From the NCBI GenBank assembly GCA_019232905.1, contig JAFANA010000002.1, positions 1 to 40,117 on the forward strand: DNA of 40,117 bases. Direction: 5' to 3'. A program made the position numbers and the translations under genes. Below are positions 17,893-25,838 of this stretch, in pieces. This stretch comes from Vulcanimicrobiota bacterium. Lineage in GTDB: Bacteria; Vulcanimicrobiota; Vulcanimicrobiia; Vulcanimicrobiales; Vulcanimicrobiaceae. Below the pieces are notes generated by a model, which saw nothing but the letters and a program-made list of their open reading frames with translations, did not search any database and was not told the origin of the DNA. Positions within the stretch are counted from its first letter, which is position 1; each line of letters opens with the position of its first letter.

Positions 17893-18275
17893 GCGCCGTC
17901 AATCCCGAGAACTGGCCACGCCCGAAAGGCTACAATAACGGCATGATTCGCGAGGGGCGTATCCTTGCCGTTGCGGGGCAGATCGGCTGGGACGAGCGCA
18001 ACGAATTCGTATCCGATCGCTTTCTCGAACAGGCCGTTCAGGCCTTACGAAACGTTGTCGCCGTGGTGCGTGCCGCCGGCGGCGCACCGGGCGATATCGT
18101 ACGGCTTACGTGGTATGTCGTCGACAAGCACGAGTATCTTGCGGCCGCACGCGCATTGGGCGCGGCGTACAAGGAGATCCTCGAGTCACATTATCCGGCG
18201 ATGTCGCTCGTACAAGTTAGCGCACTTCTCGAAGAGCGCGCGCGCGTCGAAATCGAGGCCACCGCGGTGCTCTGA
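17889..18275 (+). CDS. RidA/YjgF family protein, 2-aminobenzoyl-CoA-cluster type
   Basis: 128 residues, complete. RidA proteins hydrolyse reactive imines/enamines. Family features are VAGQIGWDERN, the helix with QAVQALRNVVAVVRAAGG, VRLTWYVVDKHEYLAAARALGAAY and the C-terminal RARVEIEATAVL, whose Arg and Glu line the active site in the family. The N-terminal NPENWPRPKGYNNGMIREGRILAVAGQIGW resembles RidA proteins that I recall being encoded with anthranilate (2-aminobenzoyl-CoA) degradation genes, where an imine/enamine intermediate is formed. Translationally coupled to both neighbours (ATGA upstream, TGATG downstream). Confidence 0.9.
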   Translation: MSAVNPENWPRPKGYNNGMIREGRILAVAGQIGWDERNEFVSDRFLEQAVQALRNVVAVVRAAGGAPGDIVRLTWYVVDKHEYLAAARALGAAYKEILESHYPAMSLVQVSALLEERARVEIEATAVL

Positions 18276-19090
18276 TGCTCCGGGAAGCGTCGGTGCTGCT
18301 CCTCGCGTTCGCCATCGCCGGATCCGCGGCGCGCGCCGATGATGGTGGGAGTCCCTCCCCAGCTCCGTCGCCGACGCCGGCGCAACGCCCGGACGCAACC
18401 GTTGACGAGTCTCTCATTTCGCCGGTTCGTTCGTACACGATTCAAGGAACCTATACGGGAGCGACATACGGCCCGGGCAACGCGAGCGGTTCGCAAGTTA
18501 TCCAGCGTCTCGCCGCCTTTTACGTCGGCAAATCGCTCATGCGTGTGACGCTGCCCCGGCTGCAAACCATCAACGGACTGGACAGCGGTTACGGCGACTT
18601 GCAGGTCTTTTATCTCCACGAGCGCGGCCTGCGGCAAAACGGCTCGTACGCCGGGCTCTTCGCGCAACTTCCGACCGGAACACCTGCGATTTTCAGTACG
18701 GAGAAGTGGCTCGTGGGTCCGGCGCTCGCGCACATCTTCGTTTTCAAACCCCGAGCGCAATTGATCGGCATCCTCCTTCAGACCGCGTTTTCAGTTGCCG
18801 GACCCCGCAGTGTGCCGGCGCAGAGTGCAATCAGCTTCTTGCCCTTCGCCACACTCTCGTTGAAGAACGGATGGTTTTTCAAGTTGCCCGAATCACCGTG
18901 GCTCTTCGATCTCGAGCGCGGTCAGACGCTGATCGCGCTTGGCGGCGGATTCGGCAGGGCTGCGAGAATCGCTGCGACGCCGTGCCTTCTGTCGATCAGC
19001 GATGAAGCGACGGTCGTGCACGCGAACGTCGTCAACGCTCCAAAGAATACGCTGCGGCTGACGATTACGTTTTTGATCGTAAAGCGGTGA
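18275..19090 (+). CDS. Secreted beta-barrel-like protein (MetA-pathway phenol family-like)
   Basis: 271 residues. The signal peptide ends near ARA-DDG (residue 22) and is followed by a Ser/Pro-rich linker. The remaining residues show alternating strands: GYGDLQVFYLHERG, FSTEKWLVGPALAHIFVFKPRAQLIGILLQTAFSVAG, FLPFATLSLKNGWFFKLPESPWLFDLERGQTLIALGGGFGRA and LRLTITFLIVKR. This order (GDLQ, KW-GP, AG, GW, GQ-GGGFG) resembles the outer-membrane MetA-pathway phenol degradation family, presumed channels for aromatic compounds. Assignment is by pattern memory only. TGATG coupling to RidA supports a transport or catabolic role. It is convergent with the lectin-like gene. Confidence 0.65.
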   Translation: MLREASVLLLAFAIAGSAARADDGGSPSPAPSPTPAQRPDATVDESLISPVRSYTIQGTYTGATYGPGNASGSQVIQRLAAFYVGKSLMRVTLPRLQTINGLDSGYGDLQVFYLHERGLRQNGSYAGLFAQLPTGTPAIFSTEKWLVGPALAHIFVFKPRAQLIGILLQTAFSVAGPRSVPAQSAISFLPFATLSLKNGWFFKLPESPWLFDLERGQTLIALGGGFGRAARIAATPCLLSISDEATVVHANVVNAPKNTLRLTITFLIVKR

Positions 19091-19095
19091 TCCGG

Positions 19096-19764
19096 TTACG
19101 GCGTCGTCTCGATAACGTTCACCGAACCAAAGCGTACGATCGAGTCTTCGCAGTAGAGGCCCAGGCTGCCCAAAAAGTAGGGGCGTTCGAGATCGCTGAA
19201 CTGCGTGACGCTTTGCCCGTCGACGTAAACCCAGATCGTCGCGCTGCGCTGGACGACGCGGACGACGTTCGGCGTTCCGAGCACGAGGTGCGGCTCGGTT
19301 CCACTCGAGAGAAAGCGCTGCGATCTTTTATATCCGGGATCTTCCTTGCCCAGTTCCCAGCCGTTGGGCTTCAGTGAAAAATAGTAGAAATGCTGGTTGT
19401 CGCTGTAGCGCCACAAGAACCACCCGACGTCCCCCGGGCCGGGCGACGACTTGGATTGACGGAGCGTGTTCATCTGAACGGTCGCGTCGAAATCTTCGAA
19501 CGAGTCGAGCGTCGTTACGAGTGCGGCGTGGGTTTCGGACGAAGCACCGGCTGGCTTCGGTGCTAACTCGAGCGCGTTGCCGAAAAGCGGGTCGGAGACG
19601 ACGGAGATGCGTCCGTAGCCACTGAATCGCGCGAGCCAATTCCCTGAGGCCGTCTGCTCCGGCAGCACTGCATTAACCGCGAACTCTCGCCATGTCTCGT
19701 GTAACGTCCCGCTCGTGCTCGCCATGGTGACGACCGCCGCGAGCAGCAGTGCCTGCGTTTTCAC
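19096..19764 (-). CDS. Secreted concanavalin-like (LamG/DUF1080-type) fold protein
   Basis: About 222 residues from a GTG overlapping the luxR stop (GTGA). A signal peptide (KTQALLLAAVVTMASTSG) leads into a predicted jelly-roll: WLARFSGYGRISVVSDPLFGNALELAPK, a strand DFDATVQMNTLRQSK, GWFLWRYSDNQHFYYFSLKPNGWELGKED, VVRVVQRSATIWVYVDGQSVTQFSDLERPYFLGSLGLYCEDSIVRFGSVNV. This succession is typical of the 3-keto-disaccharide hydrolase/DUF1080 and LamG folds, which bind or cleave sugars. It follows the exopolysaccharide locus and is coupled to its regulator gene, suggesting a glycan-binding role. No catalytic residue can be named. Confidence 0.65.
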   Translation of the reverse strand: MKTQALLLAAVVTMASTSGTLHETWREFAVNAVLPEQTASGNWLARFSGYGRISVVSDPLFGNALELAPKPAGASSETHAALVTTLDSFEDFDATVQMNTLRQSKSSPGPGDVGWFLWRYSDNQHFYYFSLKPNGWELGKEDPGYKRSQRFLSSGTEPHLVLGTPNVVRVVQRSATIWVYVDGQSVTQFSDLERPYFLGSLGLYCEDSIVRFGSVNVIETTP

Positions 19765-20687
19765 ATGTCCGGCCACCCGAAGATTTTGGCGGCGAGCTCC
19801 ATGCGATTGCGCGATCGCGTTTTGAAAATCATGCGCTTGATGTGATCTTGAACGGTCGATTCCGCCAATTTCAAACGGTAGGCAATTTCGGATGTGGAAC
19901 AACCGTCGAAGAGCGAACATAACACCTCTCGCTCGCGCCGGGATAATCGAAACTCGAGGCTCGCATCCTCGATCGTTCGCCGAGTAGCGGCGGGCTGCAA
20001 CACGACCGCGATCCAAATGTCATCCTGATTCTTTACAGGAAACACGCTTGCGCTCAACCCAGGAATCGGATGGGCGAATCGAAAGTCGCACGCATCCATC
20101 GACGATGTATCCCAAGACGCGATAAGGCGTTGAACCGCGGCTGCGAGAAACGACGGAAGTGCTTCACCGCCGCGGGGAAAGAGCGCCGAAAAATGGCTGT
20201 CACTGAAACTCTCGGGATACCATTCAGATTGAACGCGCATATCCTTGTTAACGATCAGCACGACCGGCTGAATCGCGTGTTGGCCTTGAAGCGCTGCCCC
20301 GTGACCGTCGCGGATCCGTGCTCGCACGAAGTCCGCGATCCACGCAAGCGCGCGTTTTGATGCGGCCATCAGCTTTTGCCACTCGAGCTCCTCAGCGTCT
20401 TCCGCAAGAATTACGAGCACGACCGAGTGCGCTTTATCGATCGTGGTCGAGCACCGAAAGCGCGCCGGATACGCACCGTCGGGGTTGAGCAAGACGTTCA
20501 GCGCCGTCGGCAAGTCGACGTCGTCAGAGACATAGAGCTCCGTCAGATCGCCATCCGGTCCGAAAAATCCGATGACCCAACGATGCTCGTCCAAGTGCGA
20601 AAATAGACGTTTTAGAACGCCTTTGAGCGGTGTCTTGGTACCAGCAGCCGTATGCGATGAGTCACCAAGTGTGATCTCTAACGCCAT
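19761..20687 (-). CDS. LuxR-type transcriptional regulator
   Basis: 308 residues. The C-terminal LuxR helix-turn-helix spans about 240-305: FRLSRREREVLCSLFDGCSTSEIAYRLKLAESTVQDHIKRMIFKTRSRNRMELAAKIFG. The N-terminal 230 residues have a GAF/PAS-like alternation (VIGFFGPDGDLTELYVSD; SASVFPVKNQDDIWIAVVLQP) and no receiver-domain phosphorylation motif, so it may sense a ligand directly. GGGAG lies six bases before the ATG. Its own promoter appears at 20717-20745. It lies just downstream of the exopolysaccharide operon on the same strand and overlaps the lectin-like gene, so control of the adjacent polysaccharide genes is likely but unproven. Confidence 0.85.
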   Translation of the reverse strand: MALEITLGDSSHTAAGTKTPLKGVLKRLFSHLDEHRWVIGFFGPDGDLTELYVSDDVDLPTALNVLLNPDGAYPARFRCSTTIDKAHSVVLVILAEDAEELEWQKLMAASKRALAWIADFVRARIRDGHGAALQGQHAIQPVVLIVNKDMRVQSEWYPESFSDSHFSALFPRGGEALPSFLAAAVQRLIASWDTSSMDACDFRFAHPIPGLSASVFPVKNQDDIWIAVVLQPAATRRTIEDASLEFRLSRREREVLCSLFDGCSTSEIAYRLKLAESTVQDHIKRMIFKTRSRNRMELAAKIFGWPDM

Positions 20688-20704
20688 ATCTTACTCCCGA
20701 ATGG

Positions 20705-20745
20705 GTGACGCAATGGAAGATAGCTATCGGTACAAAGCGTCACAA
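20705..20745 (-). promoter_or_regulatory. luxR promoter overlaid by a nested dyad
   Basis: On the minus strand TTGTGA (20745-20740), a 17-base spacer and TATCTT (20722-20717) form a promoter-like pair. GTGACGC (20705-20711) and GCGTCAC (20737-20743) make a perfect 7-bp inverted repeat. The 10-bp palindrome GATAGCTATC (20719-20728) sits within half a base of its centre. The dyad touches both promoter boxes and looks like an operator. Confidence 0.55.
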
Positions 20746-20750
20746 CCATA

Positions 20751-22595
20751 TCACACATTAATCGTAGTCAACATACCGAAAAGTGCACGCTTGACAGCGC
20801 GCGGCGAAGCGAGGCGAATCACGATGTCGCATCCCAGACGTTCCCGCAATAAGGCAATATCCGAATCCTCGAGCATCCTGCTTGCGGCGACCACCACCTT
20901 CGCCGATGTCTTTTGCACCGGAACTGCGCATAGCGTTTCCAGTTCGGCGCGCGAAAACGACCGCGCAAGCTCTGCGTTGCATTGAACATCGCTCGATTGT
21001 AGAGTCAGCATGCCCGTCTGGTGAGCAAGCGTTTCCAAAAGCTGCGCTTCCTCGAGCAGCCCGAGCTCCATTAGCGTTTCACCGAGCGGCGTACCAACGC
21101 GCCGATGTTCCGCCAGTCCGCGTTCGAGATTTTCAACGGTGACGTTCGCCTGTTCGACGAGCAACTCGCCGAGCGGGCGACGCGCGACGACTACTTGCGT
21201 CGGAAACTCGTGCTGCGTTTTCGACCACGCCATCGCGCGGTTGGAGAGCCGGGCCTTCGCGAAGACGTAGATGGCGCGCATCGTCGCGTATCCGTTCACG
21301 AAGGCTGCGAGCGGCGCGCGGACCATGGACATCGCGCCGGAGCACGGACCGTACACCCACGTCGTGAAGCAGGCCGTTTGCAACAATTCGACGAGGGTGG
21401 CCAGTAGGACGAAGTCGAGTAAAATCGTAGTGGCCGAACCGCTGTCGAACGCGGGCACGAACACGCGTTCATCGAACGCACGCCAAACATACATCGCTCC
21501 CGCGAGCGCGATTGCGACCCAGCCAAAGAGCGAAAGTAAGTTGGTCAGGAGGCCCTTGCGGTCACGATAGAGCGCGTAGCGTGTAGCGAAATCGCCGCAC
21601 CACCCGATTTCACTCCACGCCTGCAAACAAATGCCGGCAACCCACCGTGCTTTTTGACGCACGGCCGTCCGAAAGCGGTCGGGAAAAAATTCGCGCGTCG
21701 CAACATACGCCATCGCGGTCGCCGCGCGGCCTTTGCGGCACGGCGAAAGCCGTTGATTGACGAAGATCGTGCGTAACCCGGAGCGGTGAAGGCGTAACGC
21801 GAGCAAATAATCCTCCGTCAGCGAACCTTCAGGAAAGACGTACTGCCCCGAGAGCGACAGCCGCTCAAGTGCGGTGCGCGAGAACGCGGTGCCGACGCCG
21901 GCCGACGGCACGAATGCTCCAATGCCTTCGCGCACGAACATATCTTTCAAATGATTCCGCGCGAATTCGTCTGCATACGTCCAACCCAATAACTTGTGCA
22001 ACGGACGTTCCAGCGGAAACACCGGCGTCTGCACCATGTCGTTTTGCGGCAGCAGATGATTGTGCAAACGAAGCTCGAGCGGATGGATCACGTCCTCAAC
22101 GTCGTGCAGGAGAATGATTTCGAAGGGGTCGTCGCCTTCAATGCGCTCCATGGCACGATAGACACAATTGAGATTCTGAGCCTTTGTCGTCGGACCGTCC
22201 TTCTCGTTGATCACGGCATGGACGTTCGGGAACTTTCGGCTCGCCGCGAGCACTTTCTCGACCGTCGGCGGATCGTTCGGATAGACACCGACGAACAGAT
22301 CGAATCGCTCGTAGTCGATGTTTTTTAAGGCCGTTTCTATCATATGCTCGACCACGTCATCCTCGTGCCAACATGGAACGAAGATCGCGATTCGCTTCTG
22401 CGCCTCGCCTTCCAATGATTCCGCAGCGAACACGGCTCGGTGTTTGCGCGAGCACCATCGTCGAAACCACAGCGCGAGAAACATCGTATCGAAGATCAAA
22501 TCATCGACACGAAAGAATGCAAACGAGCACGCGATGATAAAAAGCCAAAACGCGATCGCATGCGACAAGTAGAAGCTGATCGTGATCGGCGTCAT
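20751..22595 (-). CDS. NfrB-like GT2 polysaccharide synthase with C-terminal MshEN-like domain
   Basis: 614 residues. An N-terminal helix (8-30) precedes a cytoplasmic GT2 domain. Its catalytic set is complete: ND in VGVYPNDPP, DVED (165-168), TED (260-262) and QKARW (314-318). Helices near 350-372, 386-412 and 425-447 follow. Residues about 472-614 match MshEN/GSPII_E N-terminal domains, with RPLGELLVEQANVTVENL and TPLGETLMELGLLEEAQL repeating at 28-residue spacing. In E. coli, NfrB with this layout is a phage N4 receptor factor that makes an exopolysaccharide under c-di-GMP control. Some consensus Arg/Gln positions differ (PLGE for RLGE; H for the first Q). Start overlaps the upstream stop (ATGA). 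Confidence 0.88.
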   Translation of the reverse strand: MTPITISFYLSHAIAFWLFIIACSFAFFRVDDLIFDTMFLALWFRRWCSRKHRAVFAAESLEGEAQKRIAIFVPCWHEDDVVEHMIETALKNIDYERFDLFVGVYPNDPPTVEKVLAASRKFPNVHAVINEKDGPTTKAQNLNCVYRAMERIEGDDPFEIILLHDVEDVIHPLELRLHNHLLPQNDMVQTPVFPLERPLHKLLGWTYADEFARNHLKDMFVREGIGAFVPSAGVGTAFSRTALERLSLSGQYVFPEGSLTEDYLLALRLHRSGLRTIFVNQRLSPCRKGRAATAMAYVATREFFPDRFRTAVRQKARWVAGICLQAWSEIGWCGDFATRYALYRDRKGLLTNLLSLFGWVAIALAGAMYVWRAFDERVFVPAFDSGSATTILLDFVLLATLVELLQTACFTTWVYGPCSGAMSMVRAPLAAFVNGYATMRAIYVFAKARLSNRAMAWSKTQHEFPTQVVVARRPLGELLVEQANVTVENLERGLAEHRRVGTPLGETLMELGLLEEAQLLETLAHQTGMLTLQSSDVQCNAELARSFSRAELETLCAVPVQKTSAKVVVAASRMLEDSDIALLRERLGCDIVIRLASPRAVKRALFGMLTTINV

Positions 22596-23824
22596 CGAAT
22601 CGATTGGCCGGACACGAGCAGGATGCGAAGCGTGGAATAGAACGGCCGTTGAACATCGATCCCACGAGGCAGATAGTCGCCCGCGACGCCTTCGATCCGA
22701 AGACTAGTCGTCGTTCCGAACGGTACCGCGAGGCCGGCGTACGCCTCGGCAAAGTTGTTGTAATAAACGCGCTGGCTATCGAGTGCCCAATTGATGCCGC
22801 CGATTACGCGTACGTGGCCTCCGATTGGTACGTCGTGAGACGCTTGGAAATACCCGATCGCGTCGCCCTGATACCGCGAATAGACGCTCACGTCCCCATA
22901 GAATTGCGTGTGCGGTTCGGGGCGGTCCATCGATCCGAAATCGCGCGAATACGCGGCTCCGTACCGCACGTCGCCGAACGACGGTTCACCGCGCAATCCG
23001 ATGCTTTCCCCGCCTGATGCATAGAAGTACCCGTATTGCAGCCGCCCGAAGGGTGCACGCAGCCCGAGTGCGATTACCGCCGCGTTGTCATTATAGACCG
23101 GCGAGATGCCCGGAGCTCCCGAACGCGTATCATAGCTCGCGTCGAGCGATGCAAACGGGCGGATTGCGGAATGGCCGAGATCGTACCGTACGTTGAGCGA
23201 GTTGAAGGTGTCGGCAAACCGCGCCTCGTTGTGCACGCTGAAGTATAAGTACCCGGGAGCCGCGGCCGCCGACGTCATCAGCGCGAGCTGTTTCGTCGCT
23301 TCGGCCGAGATCTGCGGATCGCTCGATTTCGAGAGGTACTCCAAATCGGTGCGTGCCGCTTTTTGATCGCCTGCGCCAAGCGCGGCATACGCGGCATCGA
23401 GACGGAACGCGTCGTCATTGGGGTGCTGCGCCAGGTACGTGTTTGCCTCGGAGACCGCTGCATCGTAGCGATGCTGCTTCATCTCGTCGTAGAACTGCTG
23501 CTTCGGAGAAACCGGCGGCGGTGCCGCAGATGAAGTTTCCGTCATCGCGAGCAACTGTTTCTGCGAGCTGCTCGCCACCATCGCATTAGACGACGTGCTG
23601 AGCTCGCGAAGCATCGCGATCGATTCTTGCGTCTCGCCGGCGGCAATCGCCGCATACGCAACGTCGAGTTCGAACTTTGCGTCGGATGGATGCTTTTGAA
23701 CGTACTCGCGTCCGGCTTGGAGCGCCGCATGATATTGATGCGCGTGCATTGCGGCGTAGAAACGCTGTTTCAGTTGATGGTCGACGTCGACCGACGCAAC
23801 GACAGCGGCAAGTGTAAGAATCAT
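22592..23824 (-). CDS. TPR plus outer-membrane beta-barrel exporter (NfrA-like)
   Basis: About 410 residues. A short signal (MILTLAAVVASVDVD) is followed by two similar TPR-containing units of roughly 85-95 residues (HAHQYHAALQAGREYVQKHP and KQHRYDAAVSEANTYLAQHP begin them), joined by a Pro-rich linker. From about residue 207 the sequence alternates into amphipathic strands of a beta-barrel ending FYSTLRILLVSGQSIR. TPR plus barrel is the layout of PgaA, BcsC and NfrA, which conduct polysaccharide through the outer membrane; pairing with NfrB points to NfrA. It is much shorter than NfrA or BcsC. ATG at 23824 with GAGGAAA upstream is preferred over a GTG at 23854. ATGA overlaps on both sides. 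Confidence 0.82.
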   Translation of the reverse strand: MILTLAAVVASVDVDHQLKQRFYAAMHAHQYHAALQAGREYVQKHPSDAKFELDVAYAAIAAGETQESIAMLRELSTSSNAMVASSSQKQLLAMTETSSAAPPPVSPKQQFYDEMKQHRYDAAVSEANTYLAQHPNDDAFRLDAAYAALGAGDQKAARTDLEYLSKSSDPQISAEATKQLALMTSAAAAPGYLYFSVHNEARFADTFNSLNVRYDLGHSAIRPFASLDASYDTRSGAPGISPVYNDNAAVIALGLRAPFGRLQYGYFYASGGESIGLRGEPSFGDVRYGAAYSRDFGSMDRPEPHTQFYGDVSVYSRYQGDAIGYFQASHDVPIGGHVRVIGGINWALDSQRVYYNNFAEAYAGLAVPFGTTTSLRIEGVAGDYLPRGIDVQRPFYSTLRILLVSGQSIR

Positions 23825-25644
23825 GATGCTTTCCTCGCTCGCATGGAGACCCACGTCAGGGCGACGATCGAAACCAGTCCGAAGAACGGAAGGACTGGGA
23901 GAATCGCGAGACGATTGTCCGCGGGACTAGTGTGCAACGCTACGATATAGTCGTGAGGGCTGAAAGCCACACCGCTGGCGTCATACACGAACACGTCGGC
24001 CTGCGCTTCGGCGAGTTCTTCCCGGTCGATCGCGGCGAGGCCGTTCATGATATTCGGATTACCGATGTACGTAAACAGGAGCGTCGGCGTCTTGTTCGCG
24101 TCGACCGTTTCCAAGATACCGTACGATTCGTTCAACTGGGCCCGGAAAACGACGCGGTTGTTCAACGTCCTCAGCGCGAACGTTTGCTTTGAGGGATCGA
24201 TGTACGACGAATAGCTACCGGGGCGGGAACGGGCGCCGACGACTACGGCGTAGTCATAGCCCTCGGGTATGGTTCCGGTGTACGGACGAACGTCGATCCA
24301 AGCAACGCTGTCGTTCATCGACCCCAGCCGGTCCAGAATGTTCGACGCGGCGGCAAGCGCCTGAGCGTCGGTATACAGAACGATTACGCGTCCAGACGCG
24401 TTATTGAAGAAATCGCTCACCGACGGCGCTACGTGCTGAACCGCTCGCCATTGCAGACCGCTATCCGGCATCACCGTCAGCAACATCCCGGGATGTCCCG
24501 ACTCGCACGTCCGGCGCCCCGGAAGATAGTTGACCGTTACCCGAACGTCGTTGCTCGCTCGAATAAAACGATCGTCGATCGGAGCATCGAAGCTCTCCTC
24601 GCGCGCTCTAGCATCGAGCGGAAACGAGTTAACCATAAACCCGTTGAGCGTAAGGTCTATGCTGGCGCGATCTTCGGTCGGAAATGACGAGTGCGTCAAG
24701 TCCATGACCAAATGCAGATCGTTCGGCATTCCGCCGATTTCTCCGAGCGTGAAACGAATTGGAACCTCGTATAGTCCCGAGTCATTGATCGTTTCGGTCA
24801 GAACGCCAATATCCTGAAAGCTGATGTGATGAAACTCTTGCGGATACTGCGTCAACGTGCCGATCCGCGCAGTGGATGAGATCATCAAATCGCTCGCACG
24901 CGCGGCTAACAGTTGAATTCCGGACGGTGAAACGCGCATCGTGTCGCCCGATACCGAAAGCGCATCGATAAAGTCACCGACGACTATGTTCTTATGCGCG
25001 ATCGGATCCCGGGTTCCGAAATGCGCGGTAACGTAGCGCCAACGATTGATTTGATGAAGCCAGTAGGCCATCGTGATACCGAGCGCTCGCGTACTCGGCG
25101 AGGCGTTTCGCGCTATCGAAACGTCGAAGCGCCCTCGATAGTCGTCAAAGAAGGTCGCGACGGTCGGGGGCTGAGGGTCGCGCGTGAATTTCAACATCGA
25201 ACTCGGATCGATGCGCACCCACATCGCATGCGGATCCGGACCGGTACAGACGCTGCCGCCGTCAGATAAATATGCATCAAGGGCAACGTCGATGAAGTGT
25301 TTATGCACGGAACTGAGCGGTAGTTGAGCAGTTAACATGGGATCGCGACGCAGTTGGGCAGCGCTCGTCGTCGCCACGGGATGGCCGTCTATTGTCAGGA
25401 CTACACTCGACCGCGAGTCGGCAATCGGCGAAAGCGTAACTCTCGCAAGCAATTGCGCGGAACGTGTGCCGGGATATATTGGAAGGCGCAGCGCAACGTG
25501 CGGGTTGGGCCCATACGTGGTCGTACCATGGAGATATCCGAGATCCGAAAAAGAGACAGTCGTTTCTTCTGAAGCATTCGCCGTCGATTGAGCGGCCAGT
25601 GCTGCGAAGAAGGCTACGACACAGCACGCGATGAGCGAACGCAT
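23821..25644 (-). CDS. BcsB-like periplasmic exopolysaccharide synthase subunit
   Basis: About 607 residues. Signal peptide (MRSLIACCVVAFFAALAAQSTANA), then a long periplasmic beta-rich part with TVSFSDLGYLHGTTTYG at its start, SVCTGPDPHAMWVRIDPSSMLKF (a BcsB-type segment with cysteine), and a second half with RRTCESGHPGMLLTVMPDSG. One C-terminal membrane anchor (AILPVLPFFGLVSIVALTWV) follows, with basic residues after it. BcsB guides cellulose from the BcsA synthase through the periplasm. Here the synthase partner is NfrB-like, not BcsA. An upstream TTG at 25701 is rejected because the ATG at 25644 begins a normal signal peptide. First gene of the minus-strand operon. Confidence 0.85.
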   Translation of the reverse strand: MRSLIACCVVAFFAALAAQSTANASEETTVSFSDLGYLHGTTTYGPNPHVALRLPIYPGTRSAQLLARVTLSPIADSRSSVVLTIDGHPVATTSAAQLRRDPMLTAQLPLSSVHKHFIDVALDAYLSDGGSVCTGPDPHAMWVRIDPSSMLKFTRDPQPPTVATFFDDYRGRFDVSIARNASPSTRALGITMAYWLHQINRWRYVTAHFGTRDPIAHKNIVVGDFIDALSVSGDTMRVSPSGIQLLAARASDLMISSTARIGTLTQYPQEFHHISFQDIGVLTETINDSGLYEVPIRFTLGEIGGMPNDLHLVMDLTHSSFPTEDRASIDLTLNGFMVNSFPLDARAREESFDAPIDDRFIRASNDVRVTVNYLPGRRTCESGHPGMLLTVMPDSGLQWRAVQHVAPSVSDFFNNASGRVIVLYTDAQALAAASNILDRLGSMNDSVAWIDVRPYTGTIPEGYDYAVVVGARSRPGSYSSYIDPSKQTFALRTLNNRVVFRAQLNESYGILETVDANKTPTLLFTYIGNPNIMNGLAAIDREELAEAQADVFVYDASGVAFSPHDYIVALHTSPADNRLAILPVLPFFGLVSIVALTWVSMRARKAS

Positions 25645-25838
25645 AGTATTTCGTCCCGCTGTTTCGTTTGTAGGCTTTAGTGTGACATCGTTGCCCCCCA
25701 AACTTCAAACCCGATTTTGAGGTGGGACGTTTGTCTCACGCAGACAGCTAAAACGACTCCCCGAATCTTGGGTGATGTTATTGGGTGATATTTGATGCGA
25801 GAATTGAACCGTACTCGTGCGACCAATGGTGAGAAATT
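25645..25838. promoter_or_regulatory. Divergent intergenic control region with direct repeats
   Basis: 194 bases between the divergent BcsB-like and DUF2334 genes. Two exact copies of TTGGGTGAT (25768-25776 and 25781-25789) are spaced 13 bases start to start. TTGGGT (25768-25773) and TTTGAT (25791-25796), 17 apart, are a weak plus-strand promoter. No convincing minus-strand promoter was recognised. GGTGAG lies six bases before the DUF2334 ATG. Confidence 0.4.

Noticed and set aside
19765-20016. Upstream extension of the lectin-fold protein frame
   Set aside because: Overlaps the DNA-binding domain of luxR out of frame; the signal peptide begins at the GTG at 19764.
20751-25644. Annotation of the operon as a cellulose synthase (Bcs) operon
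   Set aside because: The synthase has an MshEN-like tail and no PilZ domain, and there is no BcsA, BcsZ or BcsQ; only the BcsB-like gene supports that label.
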